In this document: positions 17,184 to 24,295 of the stretch, piece after piece
Layout: each line of letters opens with the position of its first letter
Numbering within the stretch: position 1 is the stretch's first letter
NCBI GenBank assembly: GCA_002372015.1
Contig: DFIA01000082.1
Location: 1 to 29,205, forward strand
DNA from: Bacteroidales bacterium UBA3709
Lineage (GTDB): Bacteria; Bacteroidota; Bacteroidia; Bacteroidales; UBA932
Length of the DNA: 29,205 nt
Direction: 5' to 3'
The notes under the pieces: model-generated
The model's input: only the letters and a program-made list of their open reading frames with translations
Database searches by the model: none
What the model was told of the DNA's origin: nothing
Program-made: the position numbers and the translations under genes

Positions 17184-17195
17184 AGCAGTGCACAG

Positions 17196-18182
17196 ATGAA
17201 AAATTCTCTTAAAATCATATACATGGGCACTCCGGAGTTTGCGGTTGCTCCCCTAAAAGCCTTGCTCGATGCAGGTTACAACATTCCGGCGGTTGTTACG
17301 GTTCCAGACAAGCCAAAAGGCAGAGGCTTGCAAGTGGCACAAAGCAGCATAAAAGAATTTGTACTCCAGTATAGCGCCCGAAAAATAGATATTCTGCAAC
17401 CCGAAAAACTCCGCAACGAAGAGTTTTTACAGCAGCTTAAAAGCTACAACGCAGATCTCTTTATTGTAGTGGCTTTTAGAATGTTACCAGAAGTAATATG
17501 GAAGATGCCCAAGTTAGGAACCTTTAATCTGCACGCCTCACTACTGCCAAAATTCAGAGGGGCTGCTCCTATAAATTGGGCTATTATACAAAAAGAAAAA
17601 GAAACCGGAGTTACCACTTTTTTTATAGACCATAATATAGATTCTGGCAATATTCTCCTGCAGTCAACAACCAAAATAGAAGAAAGAGAAACAGCCGAAA
17701 CTCTGCATAATCGCCTGAAGGAGATGGGCAGTAGGCTGGTTCTTCAAACAGTGCAGGGTATAGAAAACAATTCTATTACCCCACAGCCGCAAGACACTTC
17801 GCAGCTTAGCCCCAACATAACCCAAGCCCCAAAACTAAATAAGACAAACTGCAGGATAAACTGGCATACAAACGCAGAAGATGTTGATGCTCAAGTAAGA
17901 GGGCTTTGCCCATATCCTGCCGCAATAACAACACTTAAAACCACAAAGGGAGATAACATAGAGCTTAAAATTTTTTCCACAGAAGTTGTCAAAGGATTAG
18001 ACAGTTCTGCAAAACCTTGCGGCAAGGCATGGATATCCAACCAGTCTATTTTTGTACAGTGCAACACAGGAGTAGTAGAAATAACTTCGCTGCAACCGGC
18101 CGGCAAAAAACGCATGGGAGCTAAAGATTTTATAAACGGGCAGAGACATCTTATAGAAGACGATAACCTGTTTTTTGTCTGA
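17196..18182 (+). CDS. fmt: Methionyl-tRNA formyltransferase
   Basis: Transfers a formyl group from 10-formyltetrahydrofolate to initiator Met-tRNA. It has 328 residues, a normal length. The N-terminus IIYMGTPEFAVAPL, the catalytic region FNLHASLLPKFRGAAPINWA (about 109-128, with the Asn/His pair) and FFIDHNIDSGNIL (catalytic Asp near 150) are intact. The C-terminal OB-like domain follows NKTNCRINW. It starts 12 bp after the permease and ends 18 bp before thiN. Linkage to alaS rather than to def is somewhat unusual. Confidence 0.97.
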   Translation: MKNSLKIIYMGTPEFAVAPLKALLDAGYNIPAVVTVPDKPKGRGLQVAQSSIKEFVLQYSARKIDILQPEKLRNEEFLQQLKSYNADLFIVVAFRMLPEVIWKMPKLGTFNLHASLLPKFRGAAPINWAIIQKEKETGVTTFFIDHNIDSGNILLQSTTKIEERETAETLHNRLKEMGSRLVLQTVQGIENNSITPQPQDTSQLSPNITQAPKLNKTNCRINWHTNAEDVDAQVRGLCPYPAAITTLKTTKGDNIELKIFSTEVVKGLDSSAKPCGKAWISNQSIFVQCNTGVVEITSLQPAGKKRMGAKDFINGQRHLIEDDNLFFV

Positions 18183-18200
18183 TACAAAACCCATAGCCGC

Positions 18201-19034
18201 ATGAAAGCTTCTCAGAAAACAAACACTTCAGGCCCCAATGCTGTTTCTAACATCATTATTCTCTGCGATGGAGATTTTCCAACCCAAGGCCCCGGATTGC
18301 AAGTTCTCAGACAAGCTGCCAAAGCCAAAGAAGAATACATTATAATTGCCTGCGACGGAGCATTTTTACACTTATTGCAGAACAACATAAAGTGCGATTA
18401 CATTGTAGGCGATATGGATACTCTGCCAAAAAAATATCACAGACAGTTCAAACAGATAATACACAAAGAAGAAGAACAAGATTATAACGATTTGGCAAAA
18501 GCTTTCCGCTTTGCAAATACCCTGATAGAAAAAGACATCGATTTACATAAAGAGCCAAATGCAAGCCAAATAACAACACGGCACAAAAATACATTACACA
18601 CTCCGCAAGAGACTATATATCTAACTAAGAACAAGTTTATAACCAAGCCAAAATCTGTTTACAACATCACAATTCTCGGAGCTACCGGAAAAAGAGAAGA
18701 CCACGCATTAGGCAATATATCCTATCTGCCAGACTTTGCTAAAACCCTGAGAGAAAAATTCCCATCAACACCCGTTAATATCTGCATGATAACAGATTAT
18801 GGAATATTTGCACCAATACTTGGTACTACAAAAATTAAAGGGATGCCAGGCAACAAGCTCTCTGTCTTCTCCTTCGATCAAACCCTTCGGATATGCTCAA
18901 CAGGCCTACTATACAAAACACATGATGTGGTATTTGATATGTGGTGGAAAGCCACTCTAAACACCTTTAGAACTCAAAACGTGCTACTTAAATTTAGCCA
19001 TCCGGCCAAAGCCCTGCTCTATTTTCCGTTCTAA
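18201..19034 (+). CDS. Thiamine pyrophosphokinase, with an inserted linker
   Basis: Makes thiamine diphosphate from thiamine and ATP. Core motifs are present: IACDGAFLHLL (about 49-59), YIVGDMDTLPKK (68-79), EQDYNDLAKAFRFA (92-105), then GATGKREDHALGN (160-172) and the substrate-binding tail near STGLLYKTHD. At 277 residues it is about 60-70 longer than typical bacterial enzymes. The extra residues are mainly a hydrophilic low-complexity linker at about 112-152, inside what should be one domain, plus a longer N-terminus. It is last in the alaS run. No TPP riboswitch was seen. Confidence 0.88.
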   Translation: MKASQKTNTSGPNAVSNIIILCDGDFPTQGPGLQVLRQAAKAKEEYIIIACDGAFLHLLQNNIKCDYIVGDMDTLPKKYHRQFKQIIHKEEEQDYNDLAKAFRFANTLIEKDIDLHKEPNASQITTRHKNTLHTPQETIYLTKNKFITKPKSVYNITILGATGKREDHALGNISYLPDFAKTLREKFPSTPVNICMITDYGIFAPILGTTKIKGMPGNKLSVFSFDQTLRICSTGLLYKTHDVVFDMWWKATLNTFRTQNVLLKFSHPAKALLYFPF

Positions 19035-19107
19035 AAACCCTACGAAAGTGCCCCTTTTCGATGGGCCAAATGAGCAAAAGCAAACTTGCTTGGATTTGCC
19101 ATACGGA
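19035..19107. other. Convergent gap without a clear terminator
   Basis: 73 bp between the 3' ends of the thiamine pyrophosphokinase and nucleoside transporter genes. The only structures seen are weak: AAGCA/TGCTT around 19069-19082 and a four-base GCCC/GGGC pair upstream, neither with a T-run. Read-through or Rho-type termination is possible. Confidence 0.35.
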
Positions 19108-20700
19108 TTAGGCTAAGAACATACCTACCATAGCTGCAGAAACAAGTGCCACAAGAGCAGAACCAAGCAAGGCTCTTATTCCATACTCGCCAAGGATAGA
19201 TTGTTTATTAGGAGCCATTCCTCCCACTCCACCTATAATAATACCAATGGAAGCAAAGTTGGCAAAACCACAGAGAACATAGGTTGCCATTACTATAGAC
19301 TTAGGAGAAGAGAATACTGAATTTTGGAGCATCTCTGTAAGAGAACCATATCCTATGAATTCCGTTAGAATCAGCTTTTCTCCAAGAAGCCTGCCCACAA
19401 GACCTATATCTTCTCCAGGAACTCCGATAAGCCAGATTATAGGATAAAACAGATAAGACAGAATACATTCTAAATTAAGATCTGTATAACGACCATCTGA
19501 AATCTGCGCAATCCAACGGTCCATGGCCGGAAAACTTATGATATTCAAAATGTAATTCACTCCGGCTATCAACGCATAGAATACAAGAAGCATGGCTGCC
19601 ACGTTTGCGGCCAACTTTAAGCCCTGCGTAGTTCCTATTGATATGGCATCTAATACATTGCTGCCAAGTTTTTCCTTAGAAACCTGAACCGAATTATCCA
19701 CTTCCTCTGTTTCTGGTTTAAGAATTTTAGCCATGGCAATTGCCCCAGGTGCCGCCATTACAGAAGCACTCAATAAGTGCTTGGCAAATTCTACTGTCAT
19801 AATAGGATCGCCGCAACCCAACATACCTATATACGCAGCCAATACTCCGCCACTCATAGTTGCCATACCAGATACCATAATGAGCATCAACTCACTACGG
19901 CTCATCTTAGGAATATACTCCTTAACCATCAGCGGCGCCTCTGTCTGCCCAAGAAAAACATTGCCGGCACAAGACAAAGACTCGGCTCCGGAAATGTTCA
20001 TGAGCTTAGACATTATCCAACCCATTACCCAAACAATCTTCTGCAGTATTCCTAAATAAAACAGCAGACTGGTGAGGGCAGAAAAGAATACGATTGTAGG
20101 AAGTATCTGGAATACAAATATATATCCAACGCCTGTAGTATCCATCAATGGCCCGAACAAGAAATCTGCTCCTGCCTTTGTCCAGCCCAATACAGCCACA
20201 AAACATTTACCAAATACTTCAAAAAACTTTTGCACTGCCGGAAACATCAGCACAGAAAAAGCTATGATAAACTGGAGTAACAGAGCCATACCCACAGTGC
20301 GCCAGTTAATCCTCTTACGGTCTGTAGAAAATAACCAAGCTACTAAAATTATAACAGCTATTCCAAGAATGCCTTTAGCTATAGCTCCTGTACTAAAGCT
20401 CAGTTCCTTTGCTTGAAGAATCCTGGCAAACATTTCTTTCCTCTTTGCCAGAGCCTGCTCATTGGCTATTTCTTCTGGTTTGTCTGACGATGCTGTAAGC
20501 ACAGGACCACCATCCTGAACAACCTGCTCCTGCAAAGGCTCTACAGTGCTGCCTTGCTGCAGGGTATCTGCATCTGAACCAACGGCAGCCTTCACAATGC
20601 CACACACAAAACCCACTGCAATAATTACCAATGCAACCTTTAGGAATTTAGGCCCCATAAGTCCTATTCTCGGCCCACTTTTCTTTGATGTATTCTTCAT
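19108..20700 (-). CDS. Concentrative nucleoside transporter (NupC/CNT family)
   Basis: Inner-membrane symporter that takes up nucleosides with protons or sodium. The longest frame begins at 20808 but would overlap tgt, so I chose the ATG at 20700 (MKNTSKKSGPRIG), giving 530 residues. The N-terminus has one hydrophobic helix and a hydrophilic linker rich in Glu/Gln (about 20-100) that E. coli NupC lacks. The core follows: NWRTVGMALLLQFIIAF, CAGNVFLGQTEAPLMVKEY (substrate gate), MVSGMATMSGGVLAAYIGML and the C-terminal CGFANFASIGIIIGGVGGMAP. These are CNT hallmarks. Confidence 0.9.
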   Translation of the reverse strand: MKNTSKKSGPRIGLMGPKFLKVALVIIAVGFVCGIVKAAVGSDADTLQQGSTVEPLQEQVVQDGGPVLTASSDKPEEIANEQALAKRKEMFARILQAKELSFSTGAIAKGILGIAVIILVAWLFSTDRKRINWRTVGMALLLQFIIAFSVLMFPAVQKFFEVFGKCFVAVLGWTKAGADFLFGPLMDTTGVGYIFVFQILPTIVFFSALTSLLFYLGILQKIVWVMGWIMSKLMNISGAESLSCAGNVFLGQTEAPLMVKEYIPKMSRSELMLIMVSGMATMSGGVLAAYIGMLGCGDPIMTVEFAKHLLSASVMAAPGAIAMAKILKPETEEVDNSVQVSKEKLGSNVLDAISIGTTQGLKLAANVAAMLLVFYALIAGVNYILNIISFPAMDRWIAQISDGRYTDLNLECILSYLFYPIIWLIGVPGEDIGLVGRLLGEKLILTEFIGYGSLTEMLQNSVFSSPKSIVMATYVLCGFANFASIGIIIGGVGGMAPNKQSILGEYGIRALLGSALVALVSAAMVGMFLA

Positions 20701-20723
20701 AACATTTACCAAGATAACTTCCA

Positions 20724-20731
20724 CAAAAATA
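20724..20731 (-). promoter_or_regulatory. Candidate nucleoside transporter promoter -7 box
   Basis: On the minus strand this reads TATTTTTG, fitting TAnnTTTG. It would give a leader of about 20 nt before the ATG at 20700, which supports that start over the longer frame. No -33 TTTG is clear. Confidence 0.42.
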
Positions 20732-20750
20732 ATAAATTTATATTTTTTCT

Positions 20751-20758
20751 TACTTTTG
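20751..20758 (+). promoter_or_regulatory. Candidate tgt promoter -7 box
   Basis: TACTTTTG fits TAnnTTTG. The box ends only 7 bp before the tgt ATG at 20766, so transcription from it would begin within a few bases of the start codon. No -33 TTTG is clear. Confidence 0.42.
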
Positions 20759-20765
20759 TCTTCGT

Positions 20766-21899
20766 ATGTTTTTTGAACTCCTACATAACAATCCAGACAG
20801 CCACGCAAGAGCCGGCATCCTCCATACAGACCATGGAGATATTCCCACCCCCATTTTTATGCCGGTAGGAACTGTGGGGAGCGTTAAAGGGGTATATCAT
20901 CGCGATTTGCTTAAAGACATCAACGCAAAAATCATATTAGGAAACACCTACCATCTGCTCCTTAGACCTGGAACAGCACTAATAAACAAGGCAGGTGGGC
21001 TTCATAAGTTTGTGGGATGGGATAGTCCTATACTCACAGACAGTGGTGGTTTTCAAGTATTTTCTTTAGCAGCAAATCGTAAAATTACGGAAGAAGGTTG
21101 CACTTTCCGCTCTCACATAGACGGCTCTAAGCATGTATTCACTCCAGAGAATAACGTGGATATCCAGAGAATGATAGGTGCAGACATCATAATGGCTTTA
21201 GATGAGTGTACCCCGGGTACGGCAGATTATGCCTACGCCAAAAAGTCTATGGACAGAACTCACCGTTGGCTACACAGATGCATTGCAAGATTTAAAGAAA
21301 CAGAGCCCTTGTATGGTTACCGGCAGTTCTTCTTCCCTATTGTTCAGGGCTGTATCTATCCAGCACTCAGAAGAGAAGCCGCCAAAATTATTGCAGATAC
21401 AGATATGGATGGCTGCGCAATTGGAGGGCTGAGTGTAGGCGAGCCTACAGAACAAATGTACCAAATGTTAGATGTGCTCAAAGACGAGCTCCCTACACAT
21501 AAACCTCGCTATCTCATGGGTGTAGGCACGCCAGCCAATATATTGGAAGGAATAGACAGGGGAATAGATATGTTCGATTGTGTGATGCCTACCCGTAATG
21601 GCCGAAACGGAATGCTATTTACCTGGGAGGGAACCATCAATATCAAAAACCGAAGATGGGCAGAAGATTGTTCGCCGATAGACCCTCAAGGAACATCTTT
21701 TGTAGATCATGCCTATACCAAAGCATATCTAAGGCATATGTTTGTGGCTGGCGAAATGTTAGGCGCACAAATTGCAAGTTCGCATAACCTTGCCTTCTAT
21801 CTCCAATTAGTAACAAAGGCAAGAGAACATATAATAGCGGGAGACTTCAAACAGTGGAAAGAAAAAACCGTTGCAAAGTTGTCGCAGAGGATAAGCTGA
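20766..21899 (+). CDS. tgt: tRNA-guanine transglycosylase (queuine/preQ1), zinc cysteines absent
   Basis: Exchanges guanine-34 for a queuosine precursor in GUN-anticodon tRNAs. It has 377 residues, a normal length. GNTYHLLLRPGT (about 59), TDSGGFQVFSLA (catalytic Asp, near 91), GGLSVGEP and RGIDMFDCVMPTRNGRNG (nucleophile Asp, near 270) are intact. The zinc site is not: where CxCxxC is expected the protein reads DPQGTSFVDHAYTKAYLRH (about 305-323), though the His of SSHNLAFY is kept. I recall the same loss in other Bacteroidota Tgt proteins. queG lies 2.4 kb downstream, so both end steps of the pathway are in the window. Confidence 0.95.
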   Translation: MFFELLHNNPDSHARAGILHTDHGDIPTPIFMPVGTVGSVKGVYHRDLLKDINAKIILGNTYHLLLRPGTALINKAGGLHKFVGWDSPILTDSGGFQVFSLAANRKITEEGCTFRSHIDGSKHVFTPENNVDIQRMIGADIIMALDECTPGTADYAYAKKSMDRTHRWLHRCIARFKETEPLYGYRQFFFPIVQGCIYPALRREAAKIIADTDMDGCAIGGLSVGEPTEQMYQMLDVLKDELPTHKPRYLMGVGTPANILEGIDRGIDMFDCVMPTRNGRNGMLFTWEGTINIKNRRWAEDCSPIDPQGTSFVDHAYTKAYLRHMFVAGEMLGAQIASSHNLAFYLQLVTKAREHIIAGDFKQWKEKTVAKLSQRIS

Positions 21900-21906
21900 A
21901 TATAAG

Positions 21907-23040
21907 ATGTTTAGACTGAGCAAAGAGTACATACAGAAAGAGCTAAAAGACTTTAAGCCGCAGATAACCACTATAGACCGGTACATAATCAAAAAATTTA
22001 TCGGAACGTACGCGGTGGCCCTGCTGTTAATAATAGGCATTGTGATTATCTTCGACCTCAGCGAAAAGATAGATAAGTTTGTTGATAATCAAGCCCCTCT
22101 AAACCTGATATTATTTAAGTACTACGCCAATTTCATTCCCTACTTTGTGAACATGTTTTCGCCGATGTTTGTTTTTATTACGGTAATCTTCTTCACATCT
22201 AAAATGGCGTACAATACAGAAATCATAGCCATACTTGCAGGAGGAATAAGCTTCAGAAGACTTATGTGGCCTTACTTTATATCGTCTGCCGCAATAGTTC
22301 TTTTTACCTTATTGCTAAACCTGTACGTTATTCCACCGTGCAACAAAGGCAGGCTGGAGTTTGAGCAAACTTATGTGAGAAAAAAATACATAAACAGCGC
22401 CCGCAACGTACATTATCAGATTTCGCCGGGGACATTTCTATATGTACAAAGTTTTGCCACCTTCAACAATACCGCATACGGCTTTTCTTTAGAAACCATT
22501 CAAGGACACGATATAGTATCTAAGCTAAGTGCAACAGAAGCTCAATGGGATACCACCAAACATTGCTGGGCCCTCAAAGATTATATTCTGCGTACATTTG
22601 AAGATGGACAAGAGAGAGTAACCACCGGCAAAACTTTGGATACGGCAATAAGTGTAACAGTAGATGATTTCTACCGCAGGCGAAATACCGTTCAAACCCT
22701 GCCCCACAAGCAGTTAAAGCAACTGATAAAAAATCAGAAATCCAGAGGCGATAAAGACGTAATGTTCTCTCTTATAGAACAGCACGAAAGGTGGGCCATG
22801 CCTTTTGCAGCATTTATACTAACTCTGATAGGAGTATCGCTGTCGTCTGTAAAAAGAAGAGGTGGTATTGGTATGAACATAGGAATCGGCATTGCGCTCA
22901 GCTTCTCCTACATTCTATTCCTCAGATTTGCACAAATGTTTGTCTATTCCGGAACCCTTCCGCCATTTATAGCCATCTGGCTGCCTAATATAATCTTTTT
23001 GGCAATTGCCATATACCTGTATCGCATCGCTCCAAAATAA
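21907..23040 (+). CDS. YjgP/YjgQ family permease (LptG-like)
   Basis: 377-residue inner-membrane protein of the LptF/LptG family, close to the E. coli length. The N-terminus ITTIDRYIIKKFIGTYAVAL is typical. Helices lie at about 31-51, 65-98 and 119-141, then a periplasmic region (about 150-290), then three helices at 298-317, 326-347 and 354-373. YNTEIIAILAGGISFRRLM is the coupling-helix segment. It starts 7 bp after tgt, a pairing I recognise from other Bacteroidota. Together with the longer permease at 15573 it probably supplies the two membrane halves of the LPS exporter (inference). Confidence 0.87.
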   Translation: MFRLSKEYIQKELKDFKPQITTIDRYIIKKFIGTYAVALLLIIGIVIIFDLSEKIDKFVDNQAPLNLILFKYYANFIPYFVNMFSPMFVFITVIFFTSKMAYNTEIIAILAGGISFRRLMWPYFISSAAIVLFTLLLNLYVIPPCNKGRLEFEQTYVRKKYINSARNVHYQISPGTFLYVQSFATFNNTAYGFSLETIQGHDIVSKLSATEAQWDTTKHCWALKDYILRTFEDGQERVTTGKTLDTAISVTVDDFYRRRNTVQTLPHKQLKQLIKNQKSRGDKDVMFSLIEQHERWAMPFAAFILTLIGVSLSSVKRRGGIGMNIGIGIALSFSYILFLRFAQMFVYSGTLPPFIAIWLPNIIFLAIAIYLYRIAPK

Positions 23041-23042
23041 GC

Positions 23043-23061
23043 AATTAACATTTTGTTAATT
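23043..23061. repeat. AT-rich hairpin after the LptG-like gene
   Basis: AATTAACA and TGTTAATT form a perfect 8-bp stem with a TTT loop, starting 3 bp after the stop codon. No T-run follows on either strand, so it is a weak terminator candidate or an RNA 3'-end stabiliser. Confidence 0.4.
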
Positions 23062-23068
23062 ACCTCCA

Positions 23069-23120
23069 TTAGTACAAAATCATCTGGACGGGATTATACC
23101 CCTTCTTATTTTTGTACTAA
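23069..23120. repeat. 11-bp inverted repeat with 30-bp spacer in a convergent gap
   Basis: TTAGTACAAAA (23069-23079) and TTTTGTACTAA (23110-23120) are perfectly complementary. The right arm overlaps a TATTTTTG box (23107-23114) on the plus strand, which would point antisense into the threonine dehydrogenase gene. The function is unknown. Confidence 0.4.
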
Positions 23121-23140
23121 CGAAACTTAGCCAGAAAGGT

Positions 23141-24103
23141 TTAGTATTCTCCTCTTTCTACTTTTGCTTTGCAAACCTTCAGCATGTCGTCTATCATTTC
23201 CTGAAGACCCCACTTAGGATTCCAGCCCCATTCTTCTCTTGCACAGCTGTCGTCCATAACATCTGGCCAGCTGGCTGATATAGCGGCTTTTACAGGATCT
23301 ACCTGATAATCCCATGTAAAAGAAGGTATTCTCTTTTTTATTTCTGTAAAGAGCTCTTCCGGGGTAAAGCTCATAGATGCAATGTTAAACGAATTGCGAT
23401 GTACAAGCTTTGAAGGATCGGCCTCCATCAGCTGAGTGGTTGCCTCCAATGCATCGGGCATATAAACCATATCCATGTAGGCATCCTTTGGTACGGTGCA
23501 AGTATATTTTCCGTTTTTAACCACTTCGTAGAAAACCTCTACTGCATAGTCTGTTGTACCACCGCCCGGCAAACAACCATTAGATATGATTCCGGGAAAA
23601 CGCACGCTACGAGTATCTACCCCAAATCTTTTAAAGTAATAATCGCTGAGAAGTTCACCACTAACCTTGCATACTCCATAAATTGTATCCGGTCTCATGA
23701 TAGTATCCTGAGGTGTTTTGTAATGAGGAGTGTTGTTGCCAAACGCTCCAATAGAAGATGGAGTAAAAAGAGCACATTTGAATTCCCTTGCAAGATTCAA
23801 CGAGTTTACAAGTGCTCCCATGTTTATCTTCCATGCAAGATCCGGATTCATCTCCCCTTTTGCAGAAAGAAGGGCTACAAGGTTATATATACCGTCTATC
23901 CCGAAATCTTTGACAGCCTTTGCATATCCGTCATAATCAAGTGCATCCAACTGCACTGCTTTGCAGGTTTCGCTGAGTTTTTTAACAACCTCAGGTCTAA
24001 CTTCTGCTGCAATCACATTTTCTGCACCGTATGTCTTCTGCAGGTGAGGAACTAATTCAGTTCCTATCTGGCCACCTGCTCCTACTACCAATATTTTTTT
24101 CAT
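23141..24103 (-). CDS. L-threonine 3-dehydrogenase, SDR (epimerase-like) type
   Basis: 320-residue NAD-dependent extended short-chain dehydrogenase. It starts with the nucleotide-binding MKKILVVGAGGQIGTELVPH (GxxGxxG). TPSSIGAFG (catalytic Ser/Thr near 113) and YGVCKVSGELLSDYY (YxxxK near 140-144) follow, with RFPGIIS and ENSFNIASMSFTPEE-like C-terminal elements (here HRNSFNIASMSFTPEE). This pattern matches the UDP-galactose-epimerase-like threonine dehydrogenases, which oxidise threonine to 2-amino-3-ketobutyrate. A general sugar epimerase is the alternative. No kbl (the usual partner) lies in the window. Its upstream region has strong inverted repeats. Confidence 0.83.
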   Translation of the reverse strand: MKKILVVGAGGQIGTELVPHLQKTYGAENVIAAEVRPEVVKKLSETCKAVQLDALDYDGYAKAVKDFGIDGIYNLVALLSAKGEMNPDLAWKINMGALVNSLNLAREFKCALFTPSSIGAFGNNTPHYKTPQDTIMRPDTIYGVCKVSGELLSDYYFKRFGVDTRSVRFPGIISNGCLPGGGTTDYAVEVFYEVVKNGKYTCTVPKDAYMDMVYMPDALEATTQLMEADPSKLVHRNSFNIASMSFTPEELFTEIKKRIPSFTWDYQVDPVKAAISASWPDVMDDSCAREEWGWNPKWGLQEMIDDMLKVCKAKVERGEY

Positions 24104-24157
24104 AAATATCCTTTATCTTTATACTTTGAATAACCTAATAAACTCAAAGCCTTGCTT

Positions 24158-24195
24158 CAAGAGTTAACTCTTATTGCAGAGTTGCGGAACTCTTG
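24158..24195. promoter_or_regulatory. Four-half-site nested inverted repeat upstream of the threonine dehydrogenase gene
   Basis: CAAGAGTT (24158-24165), AACTCT (24166-24171), AGAGTT (24178-24183) and AACTCTTG (24188-24195). The first two make the perfect 14-bp palindrome AAGAGTTAACTCTT. The outer two pair over 8 bp and enclose an inner 6-bp hairpin. Alternatively the last two fold alone with a GCGG loop. If the candidate -7 box at 24230-24237 is used, this lies in the 5' leader of the minus-strand gene. It could be an operator with two dimer sites or an RNA switch. Confidence 0.5.
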
Positions 24196-24221
24196 CCACA
24201 AACTTTGAAACTTTTTATTTA

Positions 24222-24233
24222 TTTGCATGCAAA
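24222..24233. promoter_or_regulatory. Palindrome TTTGCATGCAAA between divergent genes
   Basis: A perfect 12-bp palindrome. Its left end supplies a TTTG that fits the -33 element of a queG promoter, and its right end overlaps the -7 box of the opposing gene. A dimeric regulator binding here could control both directions (inference). Confidence 0.42.
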
Positions 24234-24237
24234 AATA
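24230..24237 (-). promoter_or_regulatory. Candidate threonine dehydrogenase promoter -7 box
   Basis: Minus strand TATTTTTG, fitting TAnnTTTG. It would give a leader of about 125 nt that contains the four-half-site repeat. No -33 TTTG is clear. Confidence 0.4.
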
Positions 24238-24295
24238 ATGAAATAATACATTTATTGATATAAAACTTTAAGGCAGAAAGCAAATACTCCAAAAA

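Larger units (their letters stand above)
24222..24254 (+). promoter_or_regulatory. Candidate queG promoter (-33 and -7)
   Basis: TTTG at 24222-24225 and TACATTTA at 24247-24254, separated by 21 bp. The spacing fits the Bacteroidota promoter, and the -7 box differs from TAnnTTTG only in its last base. The leader would be about 35-40 nt. Confidence 0.38.

Noticed and set aside
18150..18200. Possible TPP riboswitch before the thiamine pyrophosphokinase gene
   Set aside because: The gap is only 18 bp and no THI-box pattern is present upstream.
20701..20808. Longer N-terminus for the nucleoside transporter
   Set aside because: It would overlap tgt and its promoter; the ATG at 20700 starts a sensible N-terminus and has a -7 box just upstream.
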